A stretch of DNA of 5,547 nt from Chloroflexota bacterium (GCA_022561095.1 JADFRV010000151.1:1-5547); one strand, 5' to 3'. Numbered from the stretch's first letter, positions 1 to 5,281 are shown. Made by a program: numbers and translations. The notes: generated by a model not told the origin, from the letters alone.

Positions 1-44
1 TACTCTTGGAGCTGCCATATCTTGACGTTGGCGTAGGGGTTCAT
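1..44 (-). CDS. 5' end of an unidentified gene, cut by the left edge
   Basis: The reverse strand shows an ATG at 44-42 preceded by a perfect AGGAGG (56-51) with a 6-base spacer, the same spacing as the ribosome binding sites of the better-supported genes here. The readable peptide is MNPYANVKIWQLQE followed by an incomplete codon beginning TA, so I cannot tell whether residue 15 is Tyr or a stop. Fourteen residues are too few to assign a family. The strong Shine-Dalgarno is the main support for a real start. The gene is divergent from the PPOX gene. Confidence 0.55.
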   Translation of the reverse strand, partial: MNPYANVKIWQLQE

Positions 45-239
45 GTGGTTCCTCCTGTTAGGGAATACGTTGGGAGGTATCGAGATGGTTTTGGGGGACG
101 CGAGGCTAATAGCGATGCAGGCTCGGCCTCCCACCCTAAGGCGAAAGCCAAAACCACCCCGTCACCTGCGGCGTAGACTATTGCGTGGGGGCCGTCGTAT
201 CATGCCCGTTGTCGGTTCGTGTACTAGAAGGAGAGTGGA
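45..239. promoter_or_regulatory. Divergent intergenic region with interlocking inverted repeats
   Basis: No convincing gene lies here. TGGTTTTGG (86-94) is the exact reverse complement of CCAAAACCA (148-156). TGGGAGG (71-77) is the reverse complement of CCTCCCA (127-133). The two pairings interleave rather than nest, which is the arrangement of a pseudoknot if transcribed. A GGC-GAAA-GCC mini-hairpin (140-149) competes with one arm. A weak promoter for the rightward gene may be TAGACT (174-179), 18 bases, TATCAT (198-203). The rightward gene has AAGGAG at 228-233. I recognise no named riboswitch. Confidence 0.35.
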
Positions 240-677
240 ATGCCACAGATGCCGCCGCTAAGTGACGAGGCCCTCAAGGACCTCCTGAGCAAGCCCCACT
301 GGGCCAAGATCGCCACCAGCTCGCCCAAGGGGAGCATCCGGATCTCGCCGGTAGCGTTCGCCGCCCAGCCGGACGGCTCGATCCTGATGAACACGTTCGA
401 GGACTCCATCCTGGTCCGCAACCTGAGGCGGAACCCCAAGTGCTCGCTGCTGATCGACAGCGACGGATTCCCGCCCACGGGCGTCCACTACTGGGGCACG
501 GCGACAGTTGAAGGGCCGGAGAACGACGTGAGCAGCATTGTGAAGACTACGGGCCGCTACGTCGAAAAGGTGATAGACCCCAGTGAGTACGCCCAACAGC
601 TGATCGGCTACGGCAAGCGTATCAACGTGCGCTTCCGGCCGGAGCGCAACACCGCCTGGGACTTCCGCCAAGGATAG
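240..677 (+). CDS. PPOX-class FMN/F420-binding protein
   Basis: This 145-residue protein has the split-barrel layout of the pyridoxamine 5'-phosphate oxidase-like superfamily: an N-terminal helix (about residues 8-18), a first strand pair with WAKIATSSPKGSIRISPVAF (21-40), then DGSILMNT (45-52) and the helix/strand RNLRRNPKCSLLIDSD (60-75) that is typical of the family's cofactor-contacting region. The HYWGTATVEG segment (83-92) is also typical. Family members of this size bind FMN, F420 or haem and act as small soluble oxidoreductases. The 'TSSPKG..R.SPV.F' pattern resembles the F420-dependent TIGR-type group, but cofactor choice cannot be settled by eye. The start is the ATG six bases after AAGGAG (228-233); a second ATG at codon 4 is less well placed. 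The gene ends in TAG and converges on the metallo-hydrolase. The substrate is unknown. Confidence 0.85.
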   Translation: MPQMPPLSDEALKDLLSKPHWAKIATSSPKGSIRISPVAFAAQPDGSILMNTFEDSILVRNLRRNPKCSLLIDSDGFPPTGVHYWGTATVEGPENDVSSIVKTTGRYVEKVIDPSEYAQQLIGYGKRINVRFRPERNTAWDFRQG

Positions 678-817
678 GGGGGCACAGCGGCTCCCGCAGC
701 CCCACCCAGGTATTCTGACCCACCCAGCCCGCCCCGCGGCGTCGCCTGATTGGTCCGGCGGGTTCGGGAAGAGCGAGGCAGGCTTGAGCCTGACCCAGCG
801 GGAGAAGAGCCGGGCGC
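678..817. other. Convergent intergenic block with short repeats
   Basis: This non-coding stretch between two convergent stop codons carries CCCACCCAG twice, 18 bases apart (701-709 and 719-727). It also has an inverted repeat CCCGCC/GGCGGG (728-733 and 757-762) and the palindromic dispersed repeat at 779-796. No T-run follows any stem, so none is a clear intrinsic terminator. The density of repeats suggests a mobile or REP-like intergenic sequence. Confidence 0.4.
779..796. repeat. Dispersed palindromic repeat, copy 1
   Basis: CAGGCTTGAGCCTGACCC occurs here and again, identically, at 2160-2177. The core CAGGCT-TG-AGCCTG is a near-perfect palindrome. The copies have the same orientation and bracket the metallo-hydrolase gene, one beyond its stop and one upstream of its start. 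There is no T-tract, so a simple terminator role is not supported. Confidence 0.7.
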
Positions 818-2065
818 CTAGCCGCCGAGCTCCTTGAGGCGGGCCTCGGCCTCGCGGACGGCGGAGTGGAAGGCGCCGCGGGCCATGAGGGACGTCTCCT
901 GGCCGATGCGCGCCGTGAACAGGTCGCGCCAGAGGAGCCAGGCGTCGCGGTTGTCGGGGTCGCCCTTGCGGACGAAGTCGGCGATGTGGCAGGCGATCTG
1001 GAGGTCGCCGGCGTCGCGTAGGGCGCGGGCACGGGCCAGCAAGGGCTCGGCGCCGCAGACGCCGACGAGCTCGCGGGCGATGTCGCCGGAGTGGGCGGGG
1101 AGGATGTCGGCGGGGTCGCCGTTGTACCAGCCGCCGTAGAGGCGGTAGACGTTGCGGGCGATGAACTCCGGGTGGTCGTAGATCGGGCGCAGCCAGGGCT
1201 TGTCCGTGGGCGGGTAGTCGATCTCGCGGAGGATATCCTCCAGCCACTTGCCCTCGTTCATCTTGGCGACGACCTGGTCGTGGATGGAGCGGAGGAAGGC
1301 GGCGGTGGTCAGCAACGCGTCCTGGATGCGGTCCTCGCCGGAGAGGGCGGGGCCGTGGCCAGGGAGGAGGTGAAGGGGACGGAGGGCGGCCATCGCCTGG
1401 AGGGCCTGGGCCCATTCGAGGGCGTAGCGCTGGACTTTGTAGGGGTTGCCGGCGTTGGGTGAGGACCAGACGAAGGTGTCGCCGGTGCAGAGGACACGGC
1501 GGGCGGGGCACCAGACCCAGGTCTCGTCGTCCGTCTCGCCGCGGGCGTGGTAGAGCTCGAAGCGCTCGCCGCCGACGGTGGTGACGAGGGCTTCGGAGTA
1601 GACGTCGTCGGGGTAGACGAGGTTAGCGTTGGAGAAGGGGTGGGCAGTCTCCGGCAGGTTGAACTGGACGCGGTTGATGAAGTCGTTCTGGGGGGCGAGG
1701 AGGCGGTAGCGGTCGAAGCGGGCTGGGAGGTCGCGGTGGGCGAGGATGCGGGGGCGGGGGTGGCCGCGGGCCTGGGCATCGGCGAGGAAGGTCTCGGCGC
1801 CGGTGGTGTGGTCGATATGGCCGTGGGTGTAGACGATCGTCTCGATGGGGGCCTGGGAGTGGTTGGAGCGCAGGTCGTCGAGGGCGCGGGGGGCGACCTG
1901 GGCGACCGTGGTGTCGACGAGGAGGATGCGATCGTCGCAGAGGAAGGCGGTGCAGGTGCCGAAGGAGGGGAGGAAGACGACGCCGTCGGCGATCACCTGG
2001 GAGGGGCCGCGGTAGAAGAAGGCGGCCTGTTCGACGGACTGGCGGTCATCGGGGGCGGCGGTCAT
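818..2065 (-). CDS. Alkylsulfatase-type MBL-fold metallo-hydrolase
   Basis: The 415-residue protein starts with a metallo-beta-lactamase domain. Zinc-binding motif HGHIDH is at 81-86. Later candidate ligands and motifs are HARGETDDE (173-181), CTGDT (193-197) and LPGHGP (234-239). Residues about 265-400 carry NVYRLYGGWYNGDPADILP (305-323) and a helical tail, which matches the alkyl-sulfatase dimerisation domain seen after the MBL domain in SdsA1-like enzymes. It therefore probably hydrolyses sulfate esters or a related ester. It lacks the extra C-terminal SCP2-like domain of full-length SdsA1 and has no obvious signal peptide, so it looks like a shorter cytoplasmic relative. The start is an ATG six bases after AGGAGG (2077-2072). 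The gene ends in TAG and stands alone between two repeat copies. The substrate is unknown. Confidence 0.88.
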   Translation of the reverse strand: MTAAPDDRQSVEQAAFFYRGPSQVIADGVVFLPSFGTCTAFLCDDRILLVDTTVAQVAPRALDDLRSNHSQAPIETIVYTHGHIDHTTGAETFLADAQARGHPRPRILAHRDLPARFDRYRLLAPQNDFINRVQFNLPETAHPFSNANLVYPDDVYSEALVTTVGGERFELYHARGETDDETWVWCPARRVLCTGDTFVWSSPNAGNPYKVQRYALEWAQALQAMAALRPLHLLPGHGPALSGEDRIQDALLTTAAFLRSIHDQVVAKMNEGKWLEDILREIDYPPTDKPWLRPIYDHPEFIARNVYRLYGGWYNGDPADILPAHSGDIARELVGVCGAEPLLARARALRDAGDLQIACHIADFVRKGDPDNRDAWLLWRDLFTARIGQETSLMARGAFHSAVREAEARLKELGG

Positions 2066-2110
2066 GTTCGGCCTCCTGGGGGACGGCTGCGAGCGAGCTT
2101 TCTCGCGGGC

Positions 2111-2137
2111 ATTATACCGCGCCCAGGGGCCTGTTCA
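2111..2137 (-). promoter_or_regulatory. Probable promoter of the metallo-hydrolase gene
   Basis: On the minus strand a perfect TATAAT (2116-2111) lies 45 bases before the ATG at 2065. TGAACA (2137-2132) is a weak -35 candidate at a short 15-base spacing. The -10 stands out against very GC-rich surroundings. The implied leader of roughly 40 bases contains the AGGAGG. Confidence 0.5.
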
Positions 2138-2159
2138 TGCGACCCGTAGCGCCGCAGGT

Positions 2160-2177
2160 CAGGCTTGAGCCTGACCC
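2160..2177. repeat. Dispersed palindromic repeat, copy 2
   Basis: This is identical to copy 1 over 18 bases (CAGGCTTGAGCCTGACCC). The preceding T extends the palindrome to seven-base arms TCAGGCT/AGCCTGA around TG. It lies upstream of the metallo-hydrolase promoter, between that gene and the small membrane ORF. Confidence 0.7.
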
Positions 2178-2198
2178 CCTAGGGCCACGAGGCTATGC

Positions 2199-2218
2199 TA
2201 GTAGTCTTTAGTAGTCTT
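2199..2218. repeat. Tandem 10-bp duplication over a stop codon
   Basis: TAGTAGTCTT is repeated head to tail (2199-2208 and 2209-2218). Read on the minus strand it is the Lys-Asp-Tyr-stop end of the small ORF duplicated, so the first unit supplies the stop and the second lies in the 3' flank. It looks like a recent slippage event. Confidence 0.7.
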
Positions 2219-2336
2219 TGGCCAGGTAGTCGAGGCCAAGGGGCCAGGCGCTGGCGTAGAGGGGGGAGGCGCGCATGAGCATACCGAACGCGACCATCGG
2301 CGCCACGACGTTGTAGAGCCACAAGTAGTAGAGCAT
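2208..2336 (-). CDS. Small hydrophobic membrane protein, about 42 residues
   Basis: The minus strand encodes MLYYLWLYNVVAPMVAFGML followed by a basic residue, a short proline/tryptophan-containing segment, and the acidic tail LDYLAKDY, ending in TAA. One uncharged stretch of about 23 residues followed by Arg suits a single transmembrane helix. I chose ATG 2336 because GGAG lies six bases upstream (in ATGGAGATAGCG). The in-frame ATG four codons earlier (2348) has no purine-rich site before it and would give 46 residues. The peptide resembles small inner-membrane subunits or accessory proteins, but I recognise no family. It sits alone, divergent from the PAP2 gene, 18 bases of whose promoter region separate nothing else recognisable. 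Confidence is moderate because short ORFs arise by chance, although hydrophobic composition together with a placed ribosome site makes this less likely. Confidence 0.5.
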   Translation of the reverse strand: MLYYLWLYNVVAPMVAFGMLMRASPLYASAWPLGLDYLAKDY

Positions 2337-2348
2337 CGCTATCTCCAT

Positions 2349-2483
2349 GGATTAGGGTTTTGTTCAGTAATAGAGACGCGCGGGGGGATGGTTTGTTACA
2401 GGCGGTGGAAGTTCGGCTATCCGGGCTTAGGCAGAGGTAGCGATGTGGTGAGACGCATCAATAAATGCCAGCGGGGCAGAGGG
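2349..2483. other. Intergenic region upstream of the PAP2 gene
   Basis: Together with the small ORF and repeats at 2138-2348, this accounts for the longer gap between the metallo-hydrolase and PAP2 genes. It is locally AT-richer than its neighbours. I see no RNA gene, no strong hairpin and no additional coding frame. Confidence 0.4.
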
Positions 2484-2511
2484 TTGGCAAGATGGGTACC
2501 AGGTGTATAAT
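2484..2511 (+). promoter_or_regulatory. Near-consensus sigma70 promoter of the PAP2 gene
   Basis: TTGGCA (2484-2489, five of six matches) is followed by a 16-base spacer and a perfect TATAAT (2506-2511). Transcription would begin near 2518, nine bases or so before ATG 2527. This rules against the upstream in-frame GTG at 2503, which would lie inside the promoter. Confidence 0.7.
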
Positions 2512-2526
2512 CTACGCAAGGCGCTT

Positions 2527-3294
2527 ATGGTAAGGGTACGGACGGCGGTATTTTCTCGCTACGTGCGCGAGCCGTTGATCATGGCGGTGGCGTACCTCCT
2601 GTACTACCTGGTACGCAGTCACGCGGCGGAGCAGACGGTGGACGCGTTCACGAACGCGGGACAGCTGATCCGCCTGGAGCGCGACCTGGGCATATTCCGC
2701 GAGCTATCGATGCAGGCGGCCACTCTGCCTTACGAGGGGCTCACCCATCTGTTCAACGTCATCTACTTCTACGGGCACTTCCCACTCATCATCGTTGTGG
2801 GGGCGTGGCTGTTCTGGAAGAACCCGCCGCTGTACAGCCTGATCCGAAACGCGTTCCTGGCCTCGGGAGCGATTGCGCTGGTGGTGTTCGTGCTGTTCCC
2901 GGTGGCGCCACCGCGACTCATCGGCGCGGGGTTCATCGACACGCTCCAGTACACGATCGCTCTCACATATGACAACTCGCCGGGCGTAAACGAGTTCGCG
3001 GCCGTGCCCAGCATGCACGTGGGTTGGAACCTGCTGCTGGCGCTGGGGTTGTTCCTCTCCGTACGCAACCCGATTGTGCGGGGGGCGGCGCTGCTGCTGC
3101 CGCCGGCGATGATCCTCTCCACGGTGGTCACCGGCAATCACTATCTGGTGGACGCGCCGCTGGGGATCATAGTGGCGCTATTCGGCCTGGTTATCGCGCT
3201 GGCCGCACGAAGCTACTGGCCGCAGATAGAGCGCCGCCTGCCCTCGTGGCTGCGCGAGGTGGACAAGCCCCCGGCCGAAGCCGAGCCTGCCTGA
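2527..3294 (+). CDS. PAP2-superfamily membrane phosphatase/phosphotransferase
   Basis: The protein has 255 residues from ATG 2527 and several hydrophobic segments (about 18-29, 83-97, 110-127, 165-179, 187-200 and 210-227). Signature motifs match the PAP2_3 / inositol-phosphorylceramide-synthase-like branch. FPVAPPR (124-130) replaces the classical first motif, PSMH (161-164) is the second, and TGNHYLVD (202-209) is the third, with catalytic His205 and Asp209. Such proteins act on lipid phosphates or transfer phospho-headgroups at the membrane; the substrate here is unknown. The start is chosen because a strong promoter ends at 2511 and AAGG (2518-2521) precedes this ATG by five bases. A frame from GTG 2503 would add eight residues but start inside the -10 element. 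An internal ATG at 2581 also exists. The tail is hydrophilic and acidic/proline-rich. The gene is monocistronic and converges on folD. Confidence 0.88.
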   Translation: MVRVRTAVFSRYVREPLIMAVAYLLYYLVRSHAAEQTVDAFTNAGQLIRLERDLGIFRELSMQAATLPYEGLTHLFNVIYFYGHFPLIIVVGAWLFWKNPPLYSLIRNAFLASGAIALVVFVLFPVAPPRLIGAGFIDTLQYTIALTYDNSPGVNEFAAVPSMHVGWNLLLALGLFLSVRNPIVRGAALLLPPAMILSTVVTGNHYLVDAPLGIIVALFGLVIALAARSYWPQIERRLPSWLREVDKPPAEAEPA

Positions 3295-3360
3295 AGCTCA
3301 GTCAGCCCTAGAGTCTAGCTGCCGTAGTCCGTCTCCACCCTCTCGCCTGCAGTTAGCCGC

Positions 3361-4266
3361 TTACGCCAGGCTGCTCTCGGCGAGCGCAACGGTGTTAGAC
3401 AGGAGCATCGCGACGGTCATCGGCCCTACTCCCCCCGGGACGGGCGTGATGGCGCCGGCGACAGCCGACACGCCCTCGAAGTCCACATCACCGACGAGGC
3501 GGCGGCCGCTCTTGCGGGAGGGGTCAGGCACCCAGTTGTTGCCCACGTCGATGACGACGGCGCCGGGCTTCACCATATCGGCGGTGATGGCGGCCGGCGA
3601 GCCCATGGCGGCGACGAGTATGTCGGCCTGGCGGGTGAAATCGGCCAGGTTGGGCGTCGCGGTGTGGCAGATCGTGACCGTGGCGTTGGCGCGGGGGTTT
3701 TTCTGCATGAGGATGGCGGCCAGGGGCTTGCCGACGATGTTGGAGCGGCCGCAGACGACGACGTGCTTGCCCTCAGGCGGGTTGCCGGTGCGGTGAAGCA
3801 GCTCGACGACGCCGGCGGGGGTGGCGGGGTGGGGACAGGGCTCGCCGCGCAGCAAGCGGCCCAGGTTCACGGCCGTGATGCCGTCGACGTCCATGGTGGG
3901 ATCGATGGCGTTGACGACGGCCGACTCGTCCAGGTTGGGCGGCAGCGGCAGCTGTACGAGCACGGCGTGGAAGCGGCTGTCCTCCTCAACATCGATGATG
4001 CGAGAGATGAGCTGCTCCTGGGAGATGGAATCGCTGAAGTGAAACGTCTCGGAGAAGATGCCGGCGTCCTCTGCGGCGTCGCCCTTGGAGCGGACGTAGG
4101 AGATGGAGGAGGGGTTCTCGCCGGCGAGGACGAAGGCGAGGCCGGGGATAACGCCATGCTCGGCCAGCTTGCGGGCGCGTTCGGCTACCTCGGCTCGGAC
4201 CTGCGCGGCTATAGCGCGGCCATCGATGATTTGGGCGGACCCTTCGGCTTCGCTCAGGACAGGCAT
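3361..4266 (-). CDS. folD: Bifunctional methylenetetrahydrofolate dehydrogenase/cyclohydrolase
   Basis: FolD interconverts 5,10-methylene-, methenyl- and 10-formyl-tetrahydrofolate with NADP(H) in the cytoplasm. From ATG 4266 the protein has 301 residues, close to the roughly 285-300 usual for the family. Catalytic Tyr57 and Lys61 lie in YVRSK. VQLPLPP (104-110) and DVDG (126-129) are intact. The usual PCTPxG appears as HPATPAG (146-152), an Ala in place of the common Cys. Nucleotide-binding CGRSNIVGKP is at 172-181 and the signature PGGVGPMT at 277-284. The conserved fold begins at AQIIDGRAIAAQ (11-22); the preceding MPVLSEAEGS looks derived from a dispersed repeat. A GTG at 4311 would add 15 residues but overlaps the putative promoter. 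No Shine-Dalgarno precedes ATG 4266, so the message may be leaderless. Divergent from the selenoprotein gene. Confidence 0.95.
   Translation of the reverse strand: MPVLSEAEGSAQIIDGRAIAAQVRAEVAERARKLAEHGVIPGLAFVLAGENPSSISYVRSKGDAAEDAGIFSETFHFSDSISQEQLISRIIDVEEDSRFHAVLVQLPLPPNLDESAVVNAIDPTMDVDGITAVNLGRLLRGEPCPHPATPAGVVELLHRTGNPPEGKHVVVCGRSNIVGKPLAAILMQKNPRANATVTICHTATPNLADFTRQADILVAAMGSPAAITADMVKPGAVVIDVGNNWVPDPSRKSGRRLVGDVDFEGVSAVAGAITPVPGGVGPMTVAMLLSNTVALAESSLA
4243..4266 (-). repeat. Probable dispersed repeat forming the folD N-terminus
   Basis: On the minus strand the first folD codons read CCTGTCCTGAGCGAAGCC followed by GAAGGG. From memory, this sequence, translating to PVLSEAEG, is a common interspersed intergenic repeat in environmental bacterial genomes, notably Chloroflexota. 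Only one copy is visible in this window, so the repeat status is recollection rather than observation. The conserved FolD sequence starts immediately after it. Confidence 0.4.
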
Positions 4267-4274
4267 GCGGGGAT

Positions 4275-4304
4275 ATAATAACGCACCGGCATCGCCGCTG
4301 TCCC
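4275..4304 (-). promoter_or_regulatory. Candidate folD promoter
   Basis: On the minus strand GGGACA (4304-4299, four of six) is followed by 18 bases and TATTAT (4280-4275, five of six). Transcription would start around 4268, at or just before ATG 4266. That explains the missing Shine-Dalgarno if translation is leaderless. Confidence 0.45.
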
Positions 4305-4357
4305 AGAGCACAATTGTATAGCGGCGAGGTTAGCGAAGCGGGTAAGGGCGCCTACGA

Positions 4358-4363
4358 TATAAT
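4358..4363 (+). promoter_or_regulatory. -10 element of the selenoprotein gene
   Basis: A perfect TATAAT lies 28 bases before the start codon. I find no good -35 hexamer at 16-18 bases upstream (the region reads GCGAAGCGGG), so either an activator or another sigma factor assists, or the match is partly fortuitous. A second TATAAT on this strand at 4274-4279 belongs to the folD promoter region. Confidence 0.45.
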
Positions 4364-4390
4364 GGCGCACAGCAGCCGAGGAGGAATACG

Positions 4391-5041
4391 ATGACTCGCC
4401 AGCTAGAGCACGAACACCTGCATCACGACCCGTCGCCGATGACGGGAGAGCGGTTCGCCCAGCTGCGTGAGGCGATGGCGAAGCGCGAGGAGAGCGCCCC
4501 TACGGTGGGGGATGAGGCGCCGGACTTCGAGCTGCCTGTCCTGGATAGGAAGGGCGCCACGATGCGGCTGTCGGAGCTGCGGGGCAAGCCTGTCGCGCTG
4601 ATCTTCGGGTCGTACACCTGACCGCCGTTCCGGCACCAGGCGGGTCGCCTGGAGGAGATGTACGGTCGGTACGGTGAGCAGGTGGCGTTCTTCGTGGTGT
4701 ACATCCAGGAGGCGCACACCACGGACGGCTGGCAGGTGCCGGACAACGAGCGTGAGGGGGTGGTCTACGAGCAGCCGAAGAGAGCGGAGGAGCGGGAGGC
4801 GGTGGCGGAGGCGTGCACGGTGGGCCTGAAGCTTTCGATTCCGACGCTGATCGACGAGATGACGAACGAGGTGGACCGGGCGTATGCAGCGCTGCCGGAC
4901 CGGCTGTACCTCATCGACGCAGAGGGACGTATCGCTTACAGGAGCGGGCCGGGCCCGATGGGGTTCAAGCCGCAGGAGCTGGAGGCGGCGATCGGCGCGT
5001 TGTTGGAGCGACGAAGAGAGCCCGAAGCAGCAGGAGGTTGA
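4391..5041 (+). CDS. Deiodinase-like selenoprotein (TGA at 4619 read as Sec)
   Basis: Read through the TGA at 4619-4621, this frame gives 216 residues with selenocysteine at 77. Residues 34-60 are a thioredoxin-fold redoxin entry (APTVGDEAPDFELPVLDRKG). The active site is IFGSYT-U-PPF (71-80), matching the deiodinase motif NFGSxTUPxF. Downstream, YIQEAHTTDGW (104-114), IPTLIDEMTNEVDRAYAALP (150-169) and RLYLIDAEGRIAYR (171-184) follow vertebrate deiodinase sequence closely. Relative to Sec, Ser at -3, Glu at +30 and His at +32 match catalytic residues of mouse Dio3 (Ser167, Glu200, His202 around Sec170). The iodothyronine-contacting His at about +49 is Tyr126, and there is no N-terminal membrane anchor, so a bacterial redox or dehalogenation role is more likely than hormone deiodination. 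The only other Cys is Cys142. AGGAGG (4379-4384) precedes the ATG by six bases. The alternative is a nonsense mutation or sequencing error at a Cys codon; the intact downstream frame argues against an old pseudogene. Confidence 0.85.
4619..4621 (+). other. In-frame TGA recoded as selenocysteine
   Basis: This TGA interrupts a frame that continues for 139 further codons with clear deiodinase-family similarity. It falls exactly where the family has its catalytic selenocysteine or cysteine. TGA is used as an ordinary stop in this genome (PAP2 gene at 3292-3294, and this gene's own end at 5039-5041), so it is not a tryptophan codon. Confidence 0.83.
4636..4652 (+). promoter_or_regulatory. Bacterial SECIS hairpin
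   Basis: CCAGGCG (4636-4642) and CGCCTGG (4646-4652) form a perfect 7-bp stem closing the loop GGT (GGU in RNA); opening the last pair gives a GGGUC loop. The stem begins 14 bases after the TGA and the loop 21 bases after it. That fits the usual bacterial SECIS description as I recall it: short stem, small loop with G in the first two positions, loop about 16-37 bases from UGA. It also resembles the GGUCU loop of E. coli fdhF. A lower helix CCGT (4625-4628) with ACGG (4662-4665) could extend it. It would bind SelB during translation and lies within the coding sequence. Confidence 0.72.
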
Positions 5042-5044
5042 ACC

Positions 5045-5281
5045 ATGCCAAGCACAACAGAGACCGTCGTAGGGTCGGTGGATGCGCTGTGGCGCTACCC
5101 GGTGAAGAGCATGCAGGGTGAGGAGGTCGAGGAGTCGGAGGTAGGTCCGCGGGGGCTGGCGGGGGACAGGGCGTACGCGCTGTTCGAGCCGGAGGTCTAT
5201 CTGGCGCGAGATGCGGATGCAGACGCAGCGCCGGTTATCATCCACGTCAGCGGGACGTTCGGCGACGTCTACCTGGCCTAG
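5045..5281 (+). pseudogene. Truncated MOSC N-terminal (beta-barrel) domain protein
   Basis: The ATG lies three bases after the selenoprotein stop, and its AGGAGG (within 5031-5036) is inside the end of that gene, so the two are probably co-transcribed and translationally coupled. Residues 11-46 (VDALWRYPVKSMQGEEVEES, then GPRGLAGDRAYAL) are a typical start of MOSC-domain proteins, which have an N-terminal beta-barrel followed by a sulfur/molybdenum-cofactor-handling domain and total about 250-300 residues. After residue 46 the expected continuation is absent. Instead 32 unrelated residues follow to TAG, with VYLA at 51-54 and again at 75-78. The MOSC catalytic Cys region is missing. The gene is either truncated by recombination or spliced to foreign sequence at a contig-assembly junction near 5183. 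As it stands it cannot be a functional MOSC enzyme. Confidence 0.65.

Noticed and set aside
43..261. Rightward 72-codon frame at the left edge
   Set aside because: Arg-rich composition, no domain, overlaps the PPOX start in another frame and the well-placed minus-strand ribosome site.
779..796. Palindrome as a rho-independent terminator between convergent genes
   Set aside because: No T-run follows the stem on either strand, and an identical copy lies upstream of a gene rather than after one.
258..1511. Long open frame antisense to the PPOX gene and overlapping the metallo-hydrolase
   Set aside because: It is Arg/Pro-rich with no domain, a typical GC-rich shadow of better-supported genes.
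4391..4621. A complete 76-residue redoxin-like protein ending at the TGA
   Set aside because: The frame breaks inside the catalytic motif and continues with family-specific sequence and a SECIS-like hairpin, so termination here is not the natural reading.
4619..4621. TGA read as tryptophan under an alternative genetic code
   Set aside because: Other genes here end in TGA and use TGG for Trp, and the family has Sec or Cys, not Trp, at this position.
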